DNA of 14,338 nucleotides from JACQFK01 sp035644495. Lineage in GTDB: Bacteria > Planctomycetota > MHYJ01 > JACPRB01. Each line of letters opens with the position of its first letter. Positions within the stretch are counted from its first letter, which is position 1. Position numbers and translations under genes: made by a program. Below, in pieces: positions 1-6,742 of the stretch. The notes under the pieces are model-generated. The model worked only from the letters and a program-made list of their open reading frames with translations, made no database searches and was not told the origin of the DNA. Where the stretch lies: contig DASQOM010000164.1 of the NCBI GenBank assembly GCA_035644495.1, forward strand, positions 1-14,338, in the 5' to 3' direction.

Positions 1-694
1 TCAGCGCCAGCGCGCCCAGGTGTCCGCCCAGCGTCTTGCCGGGGCTCGTGTGCGGCACGATCTTGCGATGCCCGAACGTCTTCCCCGTGCAGAACGCGAA
101 GACGTCGTTCAGCTGCACGCCCAGGAGCAGCATCAGGACGATCGGCCGGTAGTCCTTGTCGTTGGTCATGTAGGACAGATGCGCGAGCGAGGAACCGAAC
201 AGCATGTAGGCGAGGACCCCCAGGGCGACGCGCTGGAGATAGCCCTTGGGGTTGTCCGGCAGGATCGACGCGGCCGCGATGATGATGACGGTGAGCGGGA
301 AGAGCGCGACGAAGAACCCGTACCAGTGGTCGAAGGCCGCGAAATTGATGACGAGGATGCCGACCCCGACCACCGCACTTACCAGCTTCTCCCGGAAGAG
401 GCCCGTCGCCCGCGCGAACTCGCTGTAGCACGCCAGGCTCAGCAGGGTGACGGCCAGGACCGTCCAGCCCGGGCCCAGGAGCACCGGAGCGATCATCAGC
501 GGCGCCATCACCGCCCAGGCCAGGGTCCGCTTCCAGAGTTCCTTGCGGAAGGGGTTCTTCACGACGCCGGCCGCCGAAAGGATGCCGATGATGAGGAGCG
601 CGACAACGAGGGCCGCGCCCACGCCGATCGCGATCCATTTCGCCACGGGATGATCGAAGGCGTGCGAGGCGCCCAGGAAGCGATCCCCGATCAT
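1..694 (-). CDS. Phosphatidate cytidylyltransferase (CdsA-like), C-terminus cut by window edge
   Basis: Integral membrane enzyme expected to make CDP-diacylglycerol from phosphatidate and CTP, the activated lipid used by the enzyme encoded just upstream. The 231 visible residues are mostly hydrophobic helices (about 20-45, 58-90, 105-120, 125-145, 155-172, 183-200). They end in a family-typical stretch: NDVFAF at 196-201, then CTGKTFG (202-208), a basic segment, and SPGKTLGG (217-224), corresponding to the N-D-x-x-A-Y and S-P-K-K-T-x-E-G blocks of CdsA. The C-terminal signature with its metal-binding Asp residues lies outside the window. The start ATG (694-692) overlaps the stop of the preceding CDP-alcohol phosphatidyltransferase gene as ATGA, implying translational coupling. 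A CdsA paralogue paired with a CDP-alcohol transferase resembles the E. coli ynbA-ynbB arrangement, so this may be an accessory copy rather than the housekeeping one; that is inference. Confidence 0.85.
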   Translation of the reverse strand, partial: MIGDRFLGASHAFDHPVAKWIAIGVGAALVVALLIIGILSAAGVVKNPFRKELWKRTLAWAVMAPLMIAPVLLGPGWTVLAVTLLSLACYSEFARATGLFREKLVSAVVGVGILVINFAAFDHWYGFFVALFPLTVIIIAAASILPDNPKGYLQRVALGVLAYMLFGSSLAHLSYMTNDKDYRPIVLMLLLGVQLNDVFAFCTGKTFGHRKIVPHTSPGKTLGGHLGALAL

Positions 695-1383
695 GCGGGC
701 CCCCGCAGCTTCACCGCGATCCTCAATAGGCGCCGCACGGTCGTGACCAAGGCGCCGATGATGATGATCGACAGGGTCGCGGAAGGGACGCCCATCCGGC
801 AGTGATCGCAGCCGAAGCGCTGCCAGAGCACGGGCGTGAAGGCGCAGAAGAGGCAGGTCATCGTCACGAGGAACATCCTCTGCTGCTTGGCCATCGGGCC
901 GCAGAACTCGTTCGGCGTCCCGGCGCCCTTCCCGACCGCGCGGACATACGCGGTCATCATCGCCGCGAGCGCGGCGCCGTACCCGAGGATGACGTGGCCG
1001 CCCGGCGCATAGCCCAGGCCGATCAGGATGGCGCTGTCGGAGACGCGGTCCGGCACCTCGTTGAAGAGCTCGCCGACTTTCGACGCCGTCCCGCGCGCGA
1101 TGGCGACCATCCCGTCGAACAGGTTGGCGAGGAGGCGCAGCTGGACGCAGGCCGCGCCGGCAATCCACAGCCCGCGCGAGGCGAGGTCGGGCGTCCGCGC
1201 GCTGAAGAACAGCGCGACCCCGCCCAGGAGCCCGAAGACCATGCCCGCGACGGAGATCCCGTTGGCCGAGAATCCGCGGGCGGCCATCCACGCGGCCGTG
1301 GCCTGCATCACCTTGAGGTCCCGGGCGGCGATGGGCCGCCGGTCGAGGGGGGCATCCACGGGGCCCAGTCTATCCGGGAACAA
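691..1383 (-). CDS. CDP-alcohol phosphatidyltransferase family protein
   Basis: Membrane enzyme that would transfer a phosphatidyl group from CDP-diacylglycerol to an alcohol; the acceptor cannot be read from sequence. The 230-residue protein has hydrophobic helices near 41-62, 72-86, 117-145, 170-186 and 202-218. The CDP-alcohol motif is recognisable but variant: NLFDG at 87-91 and G104-ELF-N108-EVP-D112-RVS-D116. Against the usual D-x2-D-G...G-x3-D-x3-D pattern, the first and third Asp are Asn (N87, N108); I recall such Asn forms from a subfamily of uncharacterised bacterial homologues, so this need not mean inactivity. The longest reading starts at TTG (1383-1381) with no clear Shine-Dalgarno; GTG at 1359 is an alternative that keeps the whole domain. 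It is followed by the cytidylyltransferase gene with an ATGA overlap and is divergent from the kinase gene. Confidence 0.85.
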   Translation of the reverse strand: MFPDRLGPVDAPLDRRPIAARDLKVMQATAAWMAARGFSANGISVAGMVFGLLGGVALFFSARTPDLASRGLWIAGAACVQLRLLANLFDGMVAIARGTASKVGELFNEVPDRVSDSAILIGLGYAPGGHVILGYGAALAAMMTAYVRAVGKGAGTPNEFCGPMAKQQRMFLVTMTCLFCAFTPVLWQRFGCDHCRMGVPSATLSIIIIGALVTTVRRLLRIAVKLRGPA

Positions 1384-1384
1384 A

Positions 1385-1397
1385 ACAGACCGTCTGT
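1385..1397. repeat. 13-bp palindrome in the divergent lipid-gene/kinase region
   Basis: ACAGAC-C-GTCTGT is a perfect inverted repeat with 6-bp arms and one central base. It lies directly upstream of the TTG start of the phosphatidyltransferase gene and about 30 bp from the kinase promoter. Its size and place suit a dimeric regulator's operator, but a palindrome this short can arise by chance and no second copy was noticed. Confidence 0.35.
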
Positions 1398-1428
1398 ATT
1401 ATTCTTGCACCCATATTTGGGAGGCGAC

Positions 1429-1457
1429 TTGACAGCGCCCGGGGGAGGGGGAATACT
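1429..1457 (+). promoter_or_regulatory. Sigma70-like promoter for the kinase gene
   Basis: A perfect -35 TTGACA (1429-1434), a 17-base G-rich spacer and a -10 AATACT (1452-1457, four of six consensus bases) place transcription start near 1464, giving a leader of about 27 nt before the ATG at 1491. AGGAG at 1475-1479 is the ribosome binding site, with a slightly long 11-nt spacing. The match suggests housekeeping sigma rather than an ECF factor drives the kinase. Confidence 0.65.
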
Positions 1458-1490
1458 TCGAATGCACGTCTCCCAGGAGTCTTTGGCCTC

Positions 1491-4391
1491 ATGTTGGACA
1501 GTGTTTCCGACGACGCCTTCGCCCGCTACGTGAAGCAGACGGGGATGGCGACCCCGGAGCAGATCGACGCCGCGCGCAAGGACAGCTCCATCCCTCTCGC
1601 CGAAGCCCTCGTCCAGCAGGGCGTCATCACCGCGCAGCAGCGCGACACCGTCGAGAAGAAGCTCGAAGCCCAGCGCGAAGGCGTGGGCGAACTGGGCGGC
1701 TGCCGCCTGCTGAAGAAGATCGGCGAGGGCGGCATGGGCGCCGTCTACCTCGCAGAAGACCCCGACCGGAAGGCCAGGGTCGCGATCAAGGTCCTGCCCA
1801 AGAAGCACGCCGCCGACCGGGAGTTCCTCAAGCGCTTCCGGCGCGAGATCGAGGCCGTCACCCAGCTCGACCACCCGAACATCGTCCGGGCCTGGCGTGC
1901 GGGCGAGGACAAGGGCCACCACTACTACATCATGGAGTACTGCGAGGGCGAGTCGTTGCGGAAGCGAATCGACCACCTCAAGGGCCTGCCCCCCGACGAC
2001 GCCTGCCGCCTCGTGATCCAGGTCGCCCAGGGCCTGCAGCACGCGCACGACAGGAGCTTCATCCACCGCGACGTCAAACCCGAGAACCTGATGGTGACCC
2101 CCGCGGGCGTCGTCAAGATCCTCGACCTCGGCCTCGCGAAGAACCTCGACGACACCAACGCGACCTTCCGCACCGTCACGGGCTCCGCGATGGGCACGCC
2201 GCACTACATCTCGCCGGAGCAGGCGCGCGGCGACAAGAACGTGGACGGCCGCTCCGACATCTACTCGCTCGGTGCGACCTACTATCACCTCGTCACGGGC
2301 CAGGTCCCGTTCCAGGGCAGCTCGATCTTCGAGATCATCCAGAAGCACCTCATGGAGCAGCTGCCCGATCCGCGCGACGTGAAAGCGGACATCCCCGAGA
2401 GCGTCGTGCTGGTGCTCCGGAAGATGCTCGCGAAAAACGTCGAGGACCGCTACCGGAACTGCGGCGACCTGCTGAAGGACCTCGACCAGCTGCTCGCGAA
2501 GCAGAAGCCGCTCAGCGCGCCTCTGGATCCGTCGCTCTCCTCGCTCGCCCTGCCGAAGAGGTCCGCGGCGCCGCCCTCGAAGCAGCCGAAGCCCGTCGTG
2601 TGGGCCCTCGCCGCCGCGGCCGCCGTCCTCGTCGGAATCATCGGCTACTTGGCCTGGCCGTCGACGCCGCCCCCTGCCTCACCGAAGAAGAATGACGGGG
2701 TCGTCGTCGCGAAGAAGGACCCCGCCAAGGTCGCGCCGAAAGTCGAGGCTCCGCGGGAGGACCCGAGACCGGAGCCGCCGAAGGAGGAGCCGAAACCCGA
2801 GCGCGCGAAGCCGGAGCCGCCCAAGCCGGCGTCCGTCGAACCCGAGCCCGCCAAGGTCGAACCCCGACCGGAGCCGAAGCCGGAGCTTCCCCCGCCGGCG
2901 CCCGAGCCGGTCAAGCCGTCGAAGGCGGCCGTCCCCGCCGCGCCGAAGCTGCGCGAGGCCGAGTCGGCGCTCAAAGAGCGCTATAAGGACGACTACGCGA
3001 ATAAGGCCGCGTCCGACAACATCGCAACGGCAAAGAAACTGCTCGCGCTCGACGCGCCCGAGGACGCCGCCGCGAACTACCAGCGTCTCCTGGCCGCGCG
3101 CGACTTCGCCGCGCAGGGCGGCGACGCCGCGACCGCCCTCGCCTCCGTCGACCGCATCGCCGACACTTTCGCCGTCGACCCCCTCCCGCTCAAGACCGAC
3201 GGCATCGTCGCGTGCGTGACGCGGACCGCCGACGGCGGCGCGGCCATCGTCGCCGCTGCGCTGGCGCTGATCGACGACGCGGTCCAGGTCGACCGGTACG
3301 ATCTCGCCGTGAAGCTGGCGGCGAAGGCCAAGTCGGTCGCCGAGCCGCTGAAGAACGACGAGCTCCGGGCGACGGCGGCGGCGCGTGAAAAATCTGTCGC
3401 CCTGCTGCAGAAGGAGTTCACGTCGGTCGCGGTCTATGCGAAGACGCTGGCGGAGAAGCCCGAGGACCCGGCCGCGAACGCCCAGATCGGCCGCTTTTAT
3501 TGCCTCGTGAAGGACGACTGGGACCGGGGGCTCGCGATGCTGGCGAAAGGCTCGGACGCGACCCTCCGGGGGCTTGCGGGGAAGGAGCTGTCCCGGTCCG
3601 GGGACTCCGCGGTGCAGAAGGACCTCTGCGAGGGCTGGCTGGCGCTGGCCGAGAAGGAGCCCAAGGGGCCGCGTCGCGACAACCTGACCGAGCGGGCGCG
3701 GCTCTGGTTCATCGCGGTGGACGAGAAGCTGCTGCCGGCAGACCGCGCCCGGATCTCGAAGCGGCTCGAGACGCTCGAGAAATCCATGACGGCCAGGGCG
3801 CCGGCGGTGAAGAAGACGCCGAAGCCGGGCACGATCCCGCCCGGCGCGGACCTGCTGGCGCGCGTCAACCAGGCCGTCTTCGAGCACGCGCGGGGCAACT
3901 GGCGCCTGAGCGACGGCGCGCTGGTCTCGCCGCCCGACGGCGTCAATATGACGCCGACGCTGATCCACCTGCCCTGCCAGCTGCAGGAGGAGTACGACCT
4001 CTATGTCGAGGCGCAGCGGACGGGCGGGAACGAAGACCTCGTCTTCGCGCTTTCGAGCGGACGCAACGAGTTCGGGATGGGCATCGACGGCTGGGCCGGG
4101 GAGTCGGCGGGCCTGAACGGCCCCGGCGGCCAGTTCACCTGGCACCGCAGCGGGCCGGGTCGCGTCTTCGCGGACGGCAAAGTCCACCTGCTCCGCTTCG
4201 AGGTGCGGCGAGCGGGCGCGACGCTCCGGGTGGACGATTCGGCCACCCCGCTCCTCGAGATCCGGGACTACAGTCAGAACTCGATCCCCGCGACGATGGC
4301 GCCTCCGGGACGGGCCGGGGGTTGCCTGTCGATCGCGACGGTGCGGAGCACCTACCGCATCACGAAGGTCGTCCTGGTGCCGCGCCGCTGA
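1491..4391 (+). CDS. Transmembrane Ser/Thr protein kinase with extracytoplasmic sensor region
   Basis: Hanks-type kinase of 966 residues. Residues 1-65 form a small helical N-terminal domain resembling the T2SS-E N-terminal-like module seen in planctomycete kinases. The kinase domain (about 71-340) has every key element: glycine loop GEGGMGAVY (78-86), VAIK with Lys100, HRDVKPEN (192-199), DLG (212-214, common for DFG in bacterial kinases), SPE (241-243) and DIYSLG (256-261). A single membrane helix follows (about 369-389), then a Pro/Glu/Lys-rich linker (about 392-480), an alpha-helical TPR-like region (about 485-765) with DWDRGLAMLAKGSDA-type motifs that I associate with planctomycete proteins, and a C-terminal beta-rich, concanavalin/DUF1080-like domain (about 785-966) that may bind a sugar or wall polymer. 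Kinase inside and sensor outside fits the topology. It ends exactly against the convergent ECF sigma factor gene, its likely partner. The ligand is unknown. Confidence 0.95.
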   Translation: MLDSVSDDAFARYVKQTGMATPEQIDAARKDSSIPLAEALVQQGVITAQQRDTVEKKLEAQREGVGELGGCRLLKKIGEGGMGAVYLAEDPDRKARVAIKVLPKKHAADREFLKRFRREIEAVTQLDHPNIVRAWRAGEDKGHHYYIMEYCEGESLRKRIDHLKGLPPDDACRLVIQVAQGLQHAHDRSFIHRDVKPENLMVTPAGVVKILDLGLAKNLDDTNATFRTVTGSAMGTPHYISPEQARGDKNVDGRSDIYSLGATYYHLVTGQVPFQGSSIFEIIQKHLMEQLPDPRDVKADIPESVVLVLRKMLAKNVEDRYRNCGDLLKDLDQLLAKQKPLSAPLDPSLSSLALPKRSAAPPSKQPKPVVWALAAAAAVLVGIIGYLAWPSTPPPASPKKNDGVVVAKKDPAKVAPKVEAPREDPRPEPPKEEPKPERAKPEPPKPASVEPEPAKVEPRPEPKPELPPPAPEPVKPSKAAVPAAPKLREAESALKERYKDDYANKAASDNIATAKKLLALDAPEDAAANYQRLLAARDFAAQGGDAATALASVDRIADTFAVDPLPLKTDGIVACVTRTADGGAAIVAAALALIDDAVQVDRYDLAVKLAAKAKSVAEPLKNDELRATAAAREKSVALLQKEFTSVAVYAKTLAEKPEDPAANAQIGRFYCLVKDDWDRGLAMLAKGSDATLRGLAGKELSRSGDSAVQKDLCEGWLALAEKEPKGPRRDNLTERARLWFIAVDEKLLPADRARISKRLETLEKSMTARAPAVKKTPKPGTIPPGADLLARVNQAVFEHARGNWRLSDGALVSPPDGVNMTPTLIHLPCQLQEEYDLYVEAQRTGGNEDLVFALSSGRNEFGMGIDGWAGESAGLNGPGGQFTWHRSGPGRVFADGKVHLLRFEVRRAGATLRVDDSATPLLEIRDYSQNSIPATMAPPGRAGGCLSIATVRSTYRITKVVLVPRR

Positions 4392-5114
4392 TCAGCTGCG
4401 GAAGAGCGGGCCCAGTTCGTCGAGGAAGGCGACGCCGTCGCCGGTCGCGCTGACCTCCACCTTCATCTCCGAGCGGATCGCCTCGCGTACTTCGTGCAGG
4501 TAGTTCCGCACGTCGCTTTCTTTGATGCCGCAGCGTCCCGCCAGCATCGCGTAGGTCGGCGTCTCGCCTTCCGGCGCGAGGTCGTACTGCTGGAAGACGA
4601 GGAACGGCACGGCGCGGCGGTTGGCCTGGTAGCGGGCGCGGACGCGGTCGATGGCCCGGTCGAGCAATTCCTTCAGCCAGCTTCGGTCGAAGGCCTGGTC
4701 GGGATCGACGGCCGGGGCGGCGAGGCCGACTTGGGCGAGGTCGACCGGGACTGCTTTCGGCCCGCCGCCTCGCTTGAGCCGCTGGAGGGCCTGGTGCTCG
4801 TTTCCGGCGAAGTTGCGAAGGATGCCCTTGAGGAAGGTGCGGAAGCTGGATCGCTCGGAGTCGTAGCGCAGAAGCAGGTCGCGCTCCATCAGCCAGGCGA
4901 AGAAGGCCTGGGTGAGGTCCTTCGCGTCCTCGTTGGACTTCGAATAGCTCATGCGAAGGAAGTGGTAGACCGGCTTCCAGTAGCGCGTGGCGAGCGTCTC
5001 CATCACCTCCATGCGTGCGACGCTGTCGGGGTCGCGGAGGCGGGCCTGGAAGTTGGCCGTGGTGAGGGGAAAGTCCTTGCGGACGCCGCCGAGGTCGGTC
5101 TGCACGTCGCTCAT
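4392..5114 (-). CDS. ECF-type RNA polymerase sigma factor (planctomycete type)
   Basis: A 240-residue sigma factor expected to direct RNA polymerase to a dedicated regulon. Region 2 spans about 40-107: RYWKPVYHFLR (44-54), DAKDLTQAFFAWL (63-75) and the helix RSSFRTFLKGILRNF (88-102). A non-conserved linker follows, then region 4 (about 168-217) with the helix-turn-helix YAMLAGRCGIKESDVRNYL (188-206). The tail DELGPLFRS is typical of planctomycete members. No anti-sigma gene is adjacent; instead it converges on a Ser/Thr kinase, and planctomycete ECF groups linked to such kinases have been described. Region 2.2 reads DAKD-LTQA rather than DAED-LTQE, losing two acidic residues, with Thr68 inside the motif. 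AGGGG upstream of the ATG is a usable ribosome binding site, and TAGAAT at 5129-5124 could be a -10 element but lacks a convincing -35. Confidence 0.92.
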   Translation of the reverse strand: MSDVQTDLGGVRKDFPLTTANFQARLRDPDSVARMEVMETLATRYWKPVYHFLRMSYSKSNEDAKDLTQAFFAWLMERDLLLRYDSERSSFRTFLKGILRNFAGNEHQALQRLKRGGGPKAVPVDLAQVGLAAPAVDPDQAFDRSWLKELLDRAIDRVRARYQANRRAVPFLVFQQYDLAPEGETPTYAMLAGRCGIKESDVRNYLHEVREAIRSEMKVEVSATGDGVAFLDELGPLFRS

Positions 5115-5146
5115 GGCGCCCCTATTCTACCCCGCGGAGGGAAAAG

Positions 5147-5232
5147 CGCCGGCGGGCAGGGACCCGACCACGGGCCGGGACCCCGCCCGTGCACGCGATC
5201 ACGTCTCCCGTCGCGTGCGTCGCCCGCCGGCG
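5147..5232. repeat. Nested inverted repeats with three-way-junction potential
   Basis: An 11-bp outer repeat (CGCCGGCGGGC at 5147-5157, complement at 5222-5232) encloses two hairpins: CACGGGC/GCCCGTG (5169-5175/5185-5191, 9-nt loop) and GCACGCGA/TCGCGTGC (5191-5198/5211-5218, 12-nt loop). Together they could fold into a three-way junction. Read on the minus strand the element would lie in the sigma factor's leader, ending about 32 nt before its ATG; on the plus strand it would precede the small membrane ORF. It could be an RNA leader, a binding-site cluster, or chance pairing in GC-rich DNA. Confidence 0.4.
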
Positions 5233-5346
5233 AAATCTTTCTCCCGCTCCAGGATCCTGATTTGCGGCCGGACCCGAGGCGTTTGGAGAAAAGGCGCGGG
5301 AGCGGTTTTTTGCCAAACGGGCGGAAGGCGCCGAAAATCAGGGGGT

Positions 5347-5517
5347 ATGAGAAACGACTCGACCCTCCTGAGACGGCCGAAGGCCTGGGTGACCCTCGTC
5401 CTGGCCCTGGGTCATCTGGCCATCATCGTCGGCCTGCTCGCGTCCTCGGCCCTGACGCCGAGGCACGACCGGGTGGAACAGGTAAGACCGTCCATTCTGT
5501 TGCCGGAACCGGAGTGA
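5347..5517 (+). CDS. Small single-pass membrane peptide, unknown function
   Basis: A 56-residue ORF I do not recognise. A basic N-terminus (MRNDSTLLRRPK) precedes one hydrophobic helix (about 14-34) and a polar, proline-containing tail ending in LLPEPE, so the tail would lie outside the cytoplasm by the positive-inside rule. By hand count about 84% of codons end in G or C, as expected for a real gene here. It stops 3 bp before the stop codon of the convergent DUF1080 gene, tight packing that also supports it. Against it, the only Shine-Dalgarno-like stretch (AGGGGG, 5340-5345) is just 1 nt from the ATG. It has no obvious operon partner. Confidence 0.45.
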   Translation: MRNDSTLLRRPKAWVTLVLALGHLAIIVGLLASSALTPRHDRVEQVRPSILLPEPE

Positions 5518-5520
5518 CCC

Positions 5521-6174
5521 TTACTTCCCTTCTTTCCACTTCAGGGCGCGGATCTCGTAGTTGGCGAACTCGGCCTGGATCCCCAAATGACCCCGCGCGA
5601 TCGGAAAATCCTCCCACACCAGGGTCTCGCCCCCGTTGACCGAGAGCGAAATCCGGCTCCCCTTGCAGGTGATCTCGGTGGTGTTCCAGTCCCCCACCGG
5701 CGCCTCCCGGCTCGGACCCGTCTGCAGCTTGTCGATCCGCGTCGGCTTGCCGTCGACCATCAGCATCCCGATGAAGTCGCCCACGACCGGCGGCTTCGGC
5801 TGAGCCCGGGCCACCTGAGCCTGTATCCAGGTCTTCCCGTCCACCGCGCTGCGCAGGTAGATGCCCCCGTTGTAGTTCGGCTTCTCCCCCTGGTTCCTGC
5901 CCCAGCGCCACTCGACGTGGAAGACCCCGTCGCCGCGCTCTTCGTCGTTGATCAGGACCTCTTTGATGCCGCCGACCGCGTCGACGACGAGCAGCCCGTC
6001 GACGACCTTATAGACCTCCTTCGAGGCGAGGGGCAGCGCGGGATCCAGCGGAAGCCGCTTCCACCCTTTCAGGTCCTTCGACGGCATCAGATCGACCCAG
6101 CCGTCCCCCTTCGGCGCCGTTCCAGCGCAGCCCGCGACGAGGAGCAGCGACACCAGCATGGCAGCGTTTTTCAT
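5521..6174 (-). CDS. DUF1080 (3-keto-disaccharide hydrolase domain) lipoprotein
   Basis: A 217-residue predicted lipoprotein: hydrophobic signal peptide with lipobox VAGC, lipidated Cys16. The rest is one concanavalin-like DUF1080 domain. Visible blocks include GWVDLMPSKDLKGWKR (25-40, the GxxxLFDGKTLDGW-like opening), VVDGLLVV (57-64), FHVEWRW (85-91), NYNGGIYLRS (100-109), GDWNTTEITCKG (161-172), VNGGETLVW (179-187) and GHLGIQ (195-200) near the end. The family is reported to hydrolyse 3-keto-glycosides or to act as carbohydrate-binding modules; the exact substrate cannot be read here. The ATG at 6174 was chosen because it starts the signal peptide and has AGGG a few bases upstream; a longer in-frame extension would bury the signal. 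It follows the peroxiredoxin gene by 7 bp, so it is probably the last gene of that operon. Confidence 0.88.
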   Translation of the reverse strand: MKNAAMLVSLLLVAGCAGTAPKGDGWVDLMPSKDLKGWKRLPLDPALPLASKEVYKVVDGLLVVDAVGGIKEVLINDEERGDGVFHVEWRWGRNQGEKPNYNGGIYLRSAVDGKTWIQAQVARAQPKPPVVGDFIGMLMVDGKPTRIDKLQTGPSREAPVGDWNTTEITCKGSRISLSVNGGETLVWEDFPIARGHLGIQAEFANYEIRALKWKEGK

Positions 6175-6181
6175 GAATACC

Positions 6182-6742
6182 CTACGCCTGGCGGAGCCAT
6201 TTGAGGACGACCTCGGCATTCCGGTCCGGCGGGAAGACGGGGTAGAAGACTTTGACGATCTTCCCCTGACGGGCGACAAAGGCGAGCCTCGTGATGAGCC
6301 GCACGCCCTCGAAGACGAACGTCGGCAGGCGCAGCGCGTCCGTCAGTCGGAACTGCGCGTCGCTCAGGATCTCATACGGCAGCGTCGTCCGCTGCACGAG
6401 TTCGCGCTGGTACTCCGGTTCCTGGCTGCTCACGCCATAGACCGCGATCCTGCGCTGCCGGAAATCGTCGAAGCGATCGCGGTAGCCGCAGGAGTGCGGC
6501 GTGCAGCCGCGTGCGCCCGGGATCGCATTCCAGCTCTCGGGAATCTCGACCCCCGGCCGCCCGGTGCGCGGATAGAAAAAGAAGACGGTCGTGCCCTGCG
6601 ACGCCTCGACCAGACCGACCTCGCGGCCGGCGGTCGACGGCAACGCGAGCGCCGGCAGCGTCATCCCCATCAGGTGATCGCAGGCGCCGTCGTCCTGCGG
6701 CACGGGCAGATTGTCCGGCAGTTCCTTCAGGGGGTCATTCAT
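6182..6742 (-). CDS. Peroxiredoxin, PrxQ/BCP-like (AhpC/TSA family)
   Basis: A 186-residue thioredoxin-fold peroxidase with no signal peptide, probably reducing peroxides in the cytoplasm with electrons from thioredoxin. VFFFYPRTGRPG (53-64) is the strand leading to the active site; GCTPHSCGYRDRFDDF (79-94) carries Cys80 and Cys85 with the C-x4-C spacing of E. coli BCP, so Cys80 is the likely peroxidatic and Cys85 the resolving residue. Differences from textbook BCP: about 14 extra residues before the cysteines, and Ala77 where the catalytic Thr (T-x-x-C) is expected. LPTF (139-142) and the FYPVFPPDRNAEVVL block (167-181) recall a widespread uncharacterised subfamily with the same features. 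Its ATG overlaps the 3' end of the YjbQ-family gene by 8 bp (ATGAATGA), so the two are translationally coupled. Confidence 0.85.
   Translation of the reverse strand: MNDPLKELPDNLPVPQDDGACDHLMGMTLPALALPSTAGREVGLVEASQGTTVFFFYPRTGRPGVEIPESWNAIPGARGCTPHSCGYRDRFDDFRQRRIAVYGVSSQEPEYQRELVQRTTLPYEILSDAQFRLTDALRLPTFVFEGVRLITRLAFVARQGKIVKVFYPVFPPDRNAEVVLKWLRQA

Noticed and set aside
2750..2930. Repeat-like G/C-rich stretch in the kinase gene
   Set aside because: This is the codon pattern of the Pro/Glu/Lys-rich linker, a common low-complexity spacer, not a tandem DNA repeat or CRISPR array.
2679..4187. Long open frame antisense to the kinase gene (about 500 codons)
   Set aside because: It is extremely Arg/Gly/Leu-rich without any domain and mirrors a well-supported kinase; long antisense frames are expected in GC-rich genes.
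5280..5319. Possible terminator: CGTTTGG/CCAAACG with a nearby T-run
   Set aside because: The 7-bp stem has a 26-nt loop and the T-run lies inside the loop, so it does not fit an intrinsic terminator, and no plus-strand gene ends there.
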